From: Chloroflexota bacterium | GTDB lineage: Bacteria; Chloroflexota; Ktedonobacteria; Ktedonobacterales; Ktedonobacteraceae | Direction of reading: 5' to 3' | Assembly (NCBI GenBank): GCA_021828635.1 | Contig: JAJZEJ010000165.1 | Location: 1 to 5,266 of the forward strand | DNA: 5,266 nucleotides | In this document: positions 1 to 5,266 of the stretch, piece after piece | How the letters are laid out: the number at the start of each line of letters is the position of its first letter | How positions within the stretch are numbered: the stretch's first letter is position 1 | Translations under genes and position numbers: made by a program | Notes under the pieces: model-generated | What the model was told of the DNA's origin: nothing | Seen by the model: the letters and a program-made list of their open reading frames with translations, nothing else | The model's database searches: none

Positions 1-1
1 G

Positions 2-1282
2 CACACCAACGCGCCCATGACCAGCGAAAAGCTATCTTGCCGCGACCCACTGGCCTTCATTGAGGCCGAATTGGGACAGTATCAGCTTGTTTCACCAGAC
101 GATGACAACCAGGATGGTCTGCCGGTGTTTCATGGGGGCGCGGTCGGCTATCTCTCTTATGACGCAGTGACACGCTTTGAACGGTTGCCGATGCCACAGC
201 AGAACACGCTTGATCTACCATTAGCCGTCTTCTGCTTCACTGAGACTGTACTGGTATTCGATCATGTCAAGCATCGTGTGCGCGTCGTCACGCACCTCCA
301 TCTTGATGCCCCTGATCTGGTGACAGAATACCAGCGTTGCATCAGCATCATCAATGATGTGCAGCATCGCTTGAACCAACCCATCAGGCTACCAAAGGAG
401 CCGGAACCCATTCACAATGCCGACGCCTTGCGTGTCATCTCGAACCGCACACGCGAAGAGTTCGAGGAGATGGTACGCCGTTCAGTTGAGTACATCAAAG
501 CTGGCGATATATTCCAGGTGGTACCTTCGCAGCGTCTGAGTCGTTACGTCAATGCTTCACCGTTCACAGTCTATCGCGCACTACGAGCGATCAATCCATC
601 ACCATACATGTTCTATCTTGACTTGCAAGACTTTTATATCGTCGGAGCTTCGCCAGAATTGCAGGTACGCTACGAAGATAACGAGGTCACGATTCGTCCT
701 ATTGCCGGCACACGCCCACGCGGCAGTGACCGCCAGAGTGACGCGCAACTGGCCGAAGAACTTCAAAGCGATCCCAAAGAGCGGGCCGAGCATGTCATGC
801 TGGTAGACCTGGCGCGTAACGACGTGGGCCGCGTCAGCGTTCCCGCCACCGTGCGCGTCACTGAGTTAATGGAGATTGAACGTTATTCGCACGTCATGCA
901 TCTAGTTTCTAATGTCGTCGGACAGCTCACACCTGACCTGACATCTTATGACGCGCAACGAGCAGGTTTTCCGGCTGGTACCGTCTCTGGCGCACCAAAA
1001 ATACGTGCAATGGAGATTATCAGCGAACTGGAGCAAGAGCAGCGCGGTGTCTATGCTGGAGCCGTTGGCTACTTTAGCCATTCTGGCAACCAGGAAACGG
1101 CGATTGCTTTGCGCACGATGGTCATCAAGGATGGACGCGCCTATATTCAGGCTGGCTGTGGAGTGGTAGCTGACTCAGACCCGGCAATGGAGTATCAAGA
1201 GAGTCTGAACAAGGCGAAAGCCCTGTTGCGCTCACTGGACGAGGCTGAGAAGATCGCGCAAGAGCAGAGAGGACAGGAATAA
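2..1282 (+). CDS. trpE: Anthranilate synthase component I, 5'-truncated by the window edge
   Basis: Catalytic subunit of anthranilate synthase (cytoplasmic), making anthranilate from chorismate with ammonia supplied by TrpG. The frame is already open at base 2 and has no upstream stop, so the ATG at 17 is probably an internal Met. Full TrpE proteins are about 490-520 residues, and roughly 85-100 N-terminal residues, including the usual LLES-type tryptophan-site segment, should lie outside the window. Counting from the ATG at 17: GGAVGYLSYD (40-49); NPSPYMFY (193-200), which matches the second part of the tryptophan feedback pocket known from enteric TrpE; IAGTRPRG (229-236); AEHVMLVDLARND (257-269) of the chorismate/Mg site; FPAGTVSGAPK (318-328); and a C-terminal CGVVADSDPAMEYQE (381-395). 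A PabB or isochorismate synthase identity is less likely given the operon. Feedback inhibition by tryptophan is inferred. The stop lies one base before trpG. Confidence 0.97.
   Translation, partial: HTNAPMTSEKLSCRDPLAFIEAELGQYQLVSPDDDNQDGLPVFHGGAVGYLSYDAVTRFERLPMPQQNTLDLPLAVFCFTETVLVFDHVKHRVRVVTHLHLDAPDLVTEYQRCISIINDVQHRLNQPIRLPKEPEPIHNADALRVISNRTREEFEEMVRRSVEYIKAGDIFQVVPSQRLSRYVNASPFTVYRALRAINPSPYMFYLDLQDFYIVGASPELQVRYEDNEVTIRPIAGTRPRGSDRQSDAQLAEELQSDPKERAEHVMLVDLARNDVGRVSVPATVRVTELMEIERYSHVMHLVSNVVGQLTPDLTSYDAQRAGFPAGTVSGAPKIRAMEIISELEQEQRGVYAGAVGYFSHSGNQETAIALRTMVIKDGRAYIQAGCGVVADSDPAMEYQESLNKAKALLRSLDEAEKIAQEQRGQE
1268..1278 (+). promoter_or_regulatory. Ribosome-binding site of trpG inside the trpE 3' end
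   Basis: Two purine-rich candidates lie in the last codons of trpE: AGAGGA (1268-1273) and AGGA (1275-1278). They sit 10 and 5 bases before the trpG ATG. They support the ATG at 1284 as the start and imply that ribosomes finishing trpE reinitiate at trpG, which would help equal production of the two subunits. Which of the two is used cannot be told from the sequence. Confidence 0.6.
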
Positions 1283-1283
1283 G

Positions 1284-1874
1284 ATGCTGCTACTGGTCGA
1301 TAACTACGACAGCTTTACCTACAACCTGTATCAATACCTGAGCGAACTGGGAGCCGAGGTTGTGGTGCGCCGCAACGATCAATTGACGCTCGACGAAGTG
1401 GCAACTCTGCAACCAACTCAAATTGTAATCTCTCCTGGTCCCTGCACGCCGAATGAAGCGGGGCTTTCCTGTCAGATCGTCAAGACGTTCGGTTCTATGA
1501 TTCCAACACTTGGCGTGTGTCTGGGGCATCAGGCTATTGGACAGGTGTATGGTGGGCGTGTCATTCGTGCGCCGGAGCCGATGCATGGCAAGACCTCGTT
1601 GATGTATCATCAAGGGCAAGGCGTCTTTCAGAACCTACCCACGCCCTTCGAGGCAAACCGTTATCATAGTCTGATTGTCGAGCGCGAAACGCTGCCCGAC
1701 GAGTTAGAAATTACTGCTGAAACTGATGATGGCCTGATAATGGGCCTGCGCCATCGCCGCTATCCGGTCGAGGGCGTACAGTTTCACCCTGAATCAATTA
1801 TGACGCCGATGGGAAAAAACCTGTTGCGCAATTTTCTGGCTAAACAGGTAGAGCAGACAAAACAGGCAGTGTAA
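1284..1874 (+). CDS. trpG: Anthranilate synthase component II, glutamine amidotransferase
   Basis: Class I glutamine amidotransferase subunit: it hydrolyses glutamine and passes ammonia to TrpE. The 196-residue length is the normal size for a stand-alone TrpG/PabA. The N-terminus LLLVDNYDSFTYNL is typical. SPGPCTPNEAG (50-60) forms the oxyanion-side loop. GVCLGHQ (77-83) carries the nucleophile Cys79, and FHPES (167-171) carries the His168/Glu170 pair. HGKTS (101-105) and NRYHSL (125-130) are further family motifs. It is not fused to TrpE or TrpD. In many bacteria one such protein serves both anthranilate and 4-aminobenzoate synthases, so a shared PabA role is possible, but its place one base after trpE makes the tryptophan role primary. 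The start is fixed by the conserved first residues and the upstream ribosome-binding site. Confidence 0.97.
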   Translation: MLLLVDNYDSFTYNLYQYLSELGAEVVVRRNDQLTLDEVATLQPTQIVISPGPCTPNEAGLSCQIVKTFGSMIPTLGVCLGHQAIGQVYGGRVIRAPEPMHGKTSLMYHQGQGVFQNLPTPFEANRYHSLIVERETLPDELEITAETDDGLIMGLRHRRYPVEGVQFHPESIMTPMGKNLLRNFLAKQVEQTKQAV

Positions 1875-1880
1875 AGGAGG
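1873..1880 (+). promoter_or_regulatory. Strong ribosome-binding site of trpD overlapping the trpG stop
   Basis: AAAGGAGG is a near-consensus Shine-Dalgarno sequence. Its first two bases are the last two of the trpG TAA stop (1872-1874), and it ends 6 bases before the trpD ATG at 1887. It decides the trpD start and is the strongest ribosome-binding site seen in the window. Confidence 0.85.
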
Positions 1881-1886
1881 CCGACG

Positions 1887-2927
1887 ATGATACGCGAGGC
1901 TATCGTACATGTTGCAGCCGGTGCCACGCTCAGCGAGAGCGAGGCAGAGGCAGTAATGGAAGAGATCATGACGGGCGCGGCAACCGCCTCACAATTAGGC
2001 GCGTTTCTGACCGCTCTACGCCTGCGCCCTGGCGGCGAAACAGTAGAAGAGCTTGCTGGTCTGGCGCGAGTGATGCGCGAAAAGGCAGTACGTGTTCATC
2101 TGGCCGATGACATAGCCAAGATCGCACTGGATACCTGTGGCACGGGCGGTGATGGCGCTGGTACCTTCAATGTTTCCACGGCGGCAGGCATCCTGGCAGC
2201 CGCAGCTGGTGCTACTGTCGCCAAACACGGCAACCGTTCGGCTACCAGCCGCTGCGGTAGCGCCGATGTCTTGGAGGCACTAGGTGTGCGCATCGACCTG
2301 GGGCCAGAGCAGATCGCCAGTTGCGTGCAGGAGGTTGGTTTTGGCTTTATGTTCGCAGCAGCCTACCATCCAGCCATGAAACACGTCGGCCCGACACGCC
2401 GCGAGATCGGTATTCGCACCGTCTTCAACATTCTAGGCCCATTGACCAATCCAGCCCATACGCGCTACCAGGTGCTTGGTGTGGCGGATGGCACTATGCT
2501 GCGCAAGATGGGCGAAGTTTTGCTGCATCTCGGTTGCCGTCACGCGCTGATCGTTCATGGCGAAGATGGCATCGACGAGTGTTCGCTGAATGCCCCAACG
2601 CGCATCTGCGAGGTACGCAGTGGCGAAGAGCTACGCGAATACACCATCACACCCGAAGAGGTCGGTTTAGCGACCATTACAGATCGTCAGCCATTTCAAG
2701 GTGGCGACCCAACTCACAATGCCGCACTCATGCGTGAACTGCTCAGTAGCTACATCGAATCGCCAACTACTGATATGCTCTGCCTGAATACTGCTGCCGC
2801 TCTACTCGCCTGTGAACAGGTCGATTCACTGGTCGATGGTATCAAGCTGGCTCGTGCAACGTTACGCGAAGGCAAAGCGCAACAGAAGTTGGCCGATGTG
2901 ATCGTCTGCTCGCAAGCTCAAAAATAG
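1887..2927 (+). CDS. trpD: Anthranilate phosphoribosyltransferase
   Basis: Transfers the phosphoribosyl group of PRPP to anthranilate, giving N-(5-phosphoribosyl)anthranilate, the second step of the branch; cytoplasmic, usually a homodimer. At 346 residues it has the normal length of a stand-alone TrpD, with no amidotransferase domain. A small helical N-terminal domain (about 1-70) precedes the nucleoside-phosphorylase-type alpha/beta domain. Visible motifs are DTCGTGGDG (82-90, PRPP pyrophosphate loop), NVSTAA (95-100), KHGNRSATSRCGSAD (113-127), HPAMKHVGPTRREIGIRT (161-178), the anthranilate-site region, NILGPLTNPA (181-190), and GIDE (228-231), whose acidic pair D230/E231 corresponds to the metal-binding DE of the family. 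Thymidine or pyrimidine phosphorylase is an unlikely alternative given these motifs and the operon. It starts 12 bases after trpG and ends 7 bases before trpCF. Confidence 0.97.
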   Translation: MIREAIVHVAAGATLSESEAEAVMEEIMTGAATASQLGAFLTALRLRPGGETVEELAGLARVMREKAVRVHLADDIAKIALDTCGTGGDGAGTFNVSTAAGILAAAAGATVAKHGNRSATSRCGSADVLEALGVRIDLGPEQIASCVQEVGFGFMFAAAYHPAMKHVGPTRREIGIRTVFNILGPLTNPAHTRYQVLGVADGTMLRKMGEVLLHLGCRHALIVHGEDGIDECSLNAPTRICEVRSGEELREYTITPEEVGLATITDRQPFQGGDPTHNAALMRELLSSYIESPTTDMLCLNTAAALLACEQVDSLVDGIKLARATLREGKAQQKLADVIVCSQAQK

Positions 2928-2931
2928 GTGA
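2926..2931 (+). promoter_or_regulatory. Ribosome-binding site of trpCF overlapping the trpD stop
   Basis: AGGTGA matches the 3' half of the GGAGGTGA Shine-Dalgarno consensus. Its first two bases are the last two of the trpD TAG stop (2925-2927), and it ends three bases before the ATG at 2935. The overlap suggests trpCF translation depends on termination at trpD. Confidence 0.65.
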
Positions 2932-2934
2932 ACT

Positions 2935-4356
2935 ATGTTTCTTGACCGCATTGTCGCCCAAACACGTCTCGACCTGGAACAACGCAAACGCGATTGTCCG
3001 CCAGCACAAATCGAATTGCTGGCGATGCAACAGCCTCGACCACGCGACCTGTTGGACTCCTTTAAGGATCGCACGCGCATCGGCCTGATTGCCGAAGTCA
3101 AACGTGCCTCACCATCAAAAGGTATGCTGGCTCCGCAGCTCGATCCGGTTGAATTAGCCCGTACCTATGAAGCGCATGGAGCTTCGGCCATCTCTGTACT
3201 GACCGAGCCACATTTCTTCCTGGGTGCGCCAGAATATTTAACCGCCATCAAGCAGACAGTGCAATTGCCTGTTTTGCGCAAAGATTTTATCATCGACGAC
3301 TATCAAGTCTATGAGGCCCGCGCCTGGAATGCCGACGCCATCCTGCTAATCTGCGCTCTCCTCGACGACCGCCAGCTACGCCGCCTGCTCCAGCTTGCTC
3401 ATGAGTTGCGCATGCGCTGTCTGGTCGAGGCGCACAGCAAAGAGGAGGTGCTGCGTGCGGTTGATGCTGGTGCTGTCATTATCGGTGTCAATAGTCGTGA
3501 CCTCACGACGTTTGAGATGCATCCTCATCTCATCCGCGACATTCGCCCATACATTCCTGCTGATCGCGTTGTGATCGCCGAGAGCGGCATTCATAGCGCC
3601 TCCGATGCTCGTCGCTTAGCACGCTACGACGTACAAGGCATGCTGGTCGGCGAATCGCTGGTGGTCTCCGATGATGTCCCTGGTCAGATGAGTAACCTGC
3701 TGCAAGGTGCGAACACAAGCACTCAGGTCAAAATCTGTGGGTTGCGCCAGCCAGAGGCTATCAACACAGCGGTTGAGGCCGGTGCCGATATGCTGGGCTT
3801 GATCTTCTACAAGCCCAGCCACCGCTACATTGAGCCACGGCAGGTGTGTTCGGTGTTGGCTGATAGCAGCTATGCCAACCTACCAACCAAACAGATGCCG
3901 CCCGATCTCGTCGGCGTCTTCGTCAACGAACCTCCATCCTACATCAATGAGGTGATTGAAGAGGTCGGGCTAAATTTTGTGCAGTTGCATGGCAACGAGA
4001 CGCCGGAACAGTGTGCCGAGATACACCGACCGATCATCAAGGCCATTTCTGTACACGATGAGTCCGACCTGACACGCATTCACGATTACACCGATGCCAG
4101 TTGGCGTATCCTGCTTGATACGCCAACACCATCCTGGGGTGGTACCGGCCAGACGCACGATTGGCAGATAGCCCGCCGCGCCGCGCAAGAGACGCGCATT
4201 CTGCTGGCCGGTGGCCTGACACCAGAAAATGTGGCAACAGCCATCCAACGGGTGCAACCCTGGGGCGTCGATGTCAGTAGTGGTGTCGAAACGAACAAGC
4301 AGAAAGATGTGCAGAAGATACGTGATTTTATAGCACGGGTACGTGCTACACGATAA
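2935..4356 (+). CDS. trpCF: Bifunctional indole-3-glycerol-phosphate synthase / phosphoribosylanthranilate isomerase
   Basis: A single 473-residue frame carries two TIM barrels for consecutive steps. Residues 1 to about 258 are TrpC (CdRP to indole-3-glycerol phosphate). The motif [11 protein letters not shown] (53-63) has E54 and K56, LRKDFI has K116, LVEAHS has E165, GVNSRDL has N186, and AESGI (215-219) contributes S217; these match the known catalytic and phosphate-binding set. Residues about 262-473 are TrpF (phosphoribosylanthranilate to CdRP). KICGL (266-270) has catalytic C268, [13 protein letters not shown] (393-405) has the general-acid D395, and [10 protein letters not shown] (424-433) and VDVSSGVE (445-452) form the phosphate site. 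The join is nearly linkerless (GANTSTQ). The order is that of the enteric TrpCF protein of about 450 residues. The TrpF half has a loop at about 299-325 that looks roughly 8 residues longer than in Thermotoga TrpF (from memory). No internal ribosome-binding site for separate TrpF is visible. Confidence 0.96.
   Translation: MFLDRIVAQTRLDLEQRKRDCPPAQIELLAMQQPRPRDLLDSFKDRTRIGLIAEVKRASPSKGMLAPQLDPVELARTYEAHGASAISVLTEPHFFLGAPEYLTAIKQTVQLPVLRKDFIIDDYQVYEARAWNADAILLICALLDDRQLRRLLQLAHELRMRCLVEAHSKEEVLRAVDAGAVIIGVNSRDLTTFEMHPHLIRDIRPYIPADRVVIAESGIHSASDARRLARYDVQGMLVGESLVVSDDVPGQMSNLLQGANTSTQVKICGLRQPEAINTAVEAGADMLGLIFYKPSHRYIEPRQVCSVLADSSYANLPTKQMPPDLVGVFVNEPPSYINEVIEEVGLNFVQLHGNETPEQCAEIHRPIIKAISVHDESDLTRIHDYTDASWRILLDTPTPSWGGTGQTHDWQIARRAAQETRILLAGGLTPENVATAIQRVQPWGVDVSSGVETNKQKDVQKIRDFIARVRATR
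3792..3819 (+). repeat. Perfect 10-bp inverted repeat inside the trpF half
   Basis: GCTGGGCTTG (3792-3801) and CAAGCCCAGC (3810-3819) are exact reverse complements around an 8-base loop. The mRNA could form a stable GC-rich hairpin here, about 60 bases into the TrpF-coding part. There is no following T-run, so it is not a standard terminator. The same bases encode the conserved LGLIFYKPS stretch, so chance is possible. Confidence 0.6.
4100..4127 (+). repeat. Perfect 11-bp inverted repeat inside the trpF half
   Basis: GTTGGCGTATC (4100-4110) and GATACGCCAAC (4117-4127) are exact reverse complements around the loop CTGCTT. It is the longest perfect short-loop hairpin I found in the window. It spans the codons leading to and including the catalytic Asp395 of TrpF. 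No T-run follows. A role in RNA folding, pausing or message stability is only inferred. Confidence 0.6.
4331..4348 (+). repeat. 7-bp inverted repeat just before the trpCF stop
   Basis: TAGCACG (4331-4337) and CGTGCTA (4342-4348) pair perfectly around a GGTA loop. The repeat ends 5 bases before the trpCF stop codon (4354-4356) and 45 bases before the trpB start. Only a broken T-rich stretch (TTGTTTGT, about 4360-4367) follows at a distance, so a rho-independent terminator is doubtful. A stability or pause hairpin at the gene junction is possible. Confidence 0.5.
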
Positions 4357-4393
4357 TCATTGTTTGTCCACTAGAGAAAAGAACAACAACGCA
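4357..4393 (+). other. trpCF-trpB intergenic spacer, 37 bases
   Basis: This is the only gap in the operon larger than 12 bases. It is AT-rich, with a purine stretch AGAGAAAAG (4373-4381) as the only ribosome-binding candidate, lying 12 bases or more before the ATG and poorly matching the consensus. No -35/-10 pair with proper spacing and no clear terminator are visible. trpB is therefore most simply read from the same transcript. Confidence 0.6.
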
Positions 4394-5266
4394 ATGCAAA
4401 CACAAGAAACCATTGGCTATCAACATAATACCTACCCCGATCAACGTGGGCGCTTCGGTGATTTCGGCGGGCGCTTCGTGCCTGAAAGCCTACTCCCATT
4501 GCTCGGTGAGCTTGAGCAGGCCCACGAAGAGGCGCTCGGCGATGCGGCTTTTCAGGCTGAAATGAAAGATTTGCTGCGCCACTACGTGGGACGGCCCACG
4601 CCGCTCTACCATGCCACACACTTCTCAAAGCTGGTCGCACAGAATGTACAGAATGTACAGGTCTATCTCAAGCGCGAAGACCTGGCGCACACGGGCGCAC
4701 ACAAGATCAATAACGCGCTCGGCCAGGGCTTGCTGGCGAAACGCATGGGCAAAAAGCGCATCATCGCGGAGACCGGAGCCGGTCAGCATGGTGTCGCCAC
4801 CGCGACGGTTTGCGCGATGCTCGGTCTGGAATGCATCATCTACATGGGAGAAACCGACATTCAGCGCCAGTCACTCAACGTCTTTCGCATGAAATTGTTG
4901 GGAGCCGAGGTGCGTTCGGTCAACAGCGGCACGCGCACGCTGAAAGATGCCATTAACGAGGCTATCCGCGATTGGGTGACGAACGTTGAAACCACATTTT
5001 ACCTCTTTGGCACGGCGGCGGGGCCACATCCCTATCCACGCATTGTGCGCGATTTTCAGTCTATTATCGGCAAAGAAGCACGCGAACAGATCGTACAACA
5101 GGCGGGGCGCTTGCCAGACCTGATAATGGCCTGTGTTGGCGGCGGCAGTAACGCTATCGGCATCTTCTATCCTTTCGCCGATGTACCAGAGGTCAAACTG
5201 ATCGGCGTTGAAGCTGGCGGCGAGAAATTAGAACCAGGGATGCATGCCTCAACGCTGGTCGCTGGT
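4394..5266 (+). CDS. trpB: Tryptophan synthase beta chain, 3'-truncated by the window edge
   Basis: PLP-dependent subunit that condenses indole with serine to form tryptophan; it works as an alpha2-beta2 complex with TrpA, which channels indole. The window holds 291 codons of a protein usually near 400 residues. The N-terminus with [13 protein letters not shown] (19-31) is characteristic of the TrpB1 type that pairs with Trp[18 protein letters not shown] (91-107) carries the PLP-binding Lys104. ETGAGQHG (126-133) carries Glu126, equivalent to the catalytic Glu109 of Salmonella TrpB. GGGSNAIG (249-256) is the PLP phosphate loop. The region about 119-206 is the TrpA-communicating domain. The ATG at 4394 fits the family N-terminus; an upstream in-frame TTG at 4364 looks no better. 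Its ribosome-binding site is weak. Residues 84-89 carry a duplicated QNV from a 9-base tandem repeat. Confidence 0.97.
   Translation, partial: MQTQETIGYQHNTYPDQRGRFGDFGGRFVPESLLPLLGELEQAHEEALGDAAFQAEMKDLLRHYVGRPTPLYHATHFSKLVAQNVQNVQVYLKREDLAHTGAHKINNALGQGLLAKRMGKKRIIAETGAGQHGVATATVCAMLGLECIIYMGETDIQRQSLNVFRMKLLGAEVRSVNSGTRTLKDAINEAIRDWVTNVETTFYLFGTAAGPHPYPRIVRDFQSIIGKEAREQIVQQAGRLPDLIMACVGGGSNAIGIFYPFADVPEVKLIGVEAGGEKLEPGMHASTLVAG
4640..4660 (+). repeat. 9-base tandem duplication in trpB
   Basis: CAGAATGTA occurs twice back to back (4640-4648 and 4649-4657), followed by a further CAG. It keeps the frame and encodes QNVQNVQ in the variable segment just before the conserved YLKRED strand. Exact base identity of both copies suggests a recent slippage event or maintained repeat rather than selection for the amino acids alone. 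Confidence 0.75.

Noticed and set aside
17..19. ATG at 17 as the true trpE start
   Set aside because: The frame is open upstream to the window edge, no ribosome-binding site precedes it, and the protein would lack the conserved N-terminal portion including the tryptophan-binding segment.
3408..3417. Palindrome GCGCATGCGC in the TrpC half
   Set aside because: A single 10-base palindrome within coding sequence, with no operator context or second copy.
4144..4212. 9-bp inverted repeat ACCGGCCAG/CTGGCCGGT
   Set aside because: The arms are 51 bases apart; such pairs are expected about once by chance in a window of this size.
3970..4257. 95-codon open frame on the minus strand
   Set aside because: It lies wholly antisense to the conserved TrpF domain, and its translation shows no recognisable domain. 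Other minus-strand and alternate-frame openings are explained the same way.
4357..4393. Possible internal promoter for trpB
   Set aside because: TTGTCC at 4364-4369 could be a weak -35, but no -10-like hexamer lies at suitable spacing.
4448..4478. Direct repeat GGGCGCTTCG in trpB
   Set aside because: Both copies encode GRF in the conserved family N-terminal motif; this is protein conservation, not a DNA repeat element.
4585..4600. 6-bp inverted repeat CGTGGG/CCCACG in trpB
   Set aside because: Short, inside conserved VGRPTP codons, no T-run; expected by chance at this length.
4371..4640. 89-codon minus-strand open frame covering the trpB start
   Set aside because: Antisense to the conserved TrpB N-terminus, rich in Arg/Ala as expected from a shadow frame, with no family match I recognise.
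4771..4784. GACCGG-AG-CCGGTC near-palindrome in trpB
   Set aside because: The loop is only 2 bases and the sequence encodes the invariant ETGAGQ motif, so codon choice explains it.

Overview
This window is almost entirely one tryptophan-biosynthesis operon read left to right on the + strand. The order is trpE (5' end outside the window), trpG, trpD, a fused trpC-trpF gene, and trpB (3' end outside the window). All five reading frames are intact and carry the catalytic motifs of their families. No RNA gene, mobile element, CRISPR array, phage gene or unknown protein-coding gene could be supported.

Region by region: bases 2-1282 hold the C-terminal four-fifths of anthranilate synthase component I. 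Bases 1284-1874 hold its glutamine amidotransferase partner. Bases 1887-2927 hold anthranilate phosphoribosyltransferase. Bases 2935-4356 hold a bifunctional indole-3-glycerol-phosphate synthase / phosphoribosylanthranilate isomerase. A 37-base gap follows, and then the first 291 codons of tryptophan synthase beta from base 4394 to the window end. The first four genes are separated by only 1, 12 and 7 bases. The ribosome-binding sites of trpD and trpCF are built into the stop codon of the gene before, which suggests translational coupling. The trpCF-trpB junction is looser and has a weak ribosome-binding site.

Together the products convert chorismate to anthranilate (TrpE+TrpG), then phosphoribosylanthranilate (TrpD), CdRP (TrpF half), indole-3-glycerol phosphate (TrpC half) and finally tryptophan (TrpB with TrpA). 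trpA is not in the window and is expected just downstream. The promoter and any leader or attenuator lie upstream of the window and cannot be assessed.

The organism is a bacterium of moderate GC content (estimated by eye in the mid-50s percent). Separate trpE and trpG argue against the enteric TrpG-TrpD fusion arrangement, although the trpC-trpF fusion resembles the enteric one. The protein style and composition would suit a Chloroflexota lineage such as Ktedonobacteria, but that is a weak guess. The less ordinary observations are the TrpC-TrpF fusion with almost no linker and an extended loop in its TrpF half, three perfect inverted repeats clustered in that half, and a 9-base tandem duplication in trpB. 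I found no evidence for an undescribed system.
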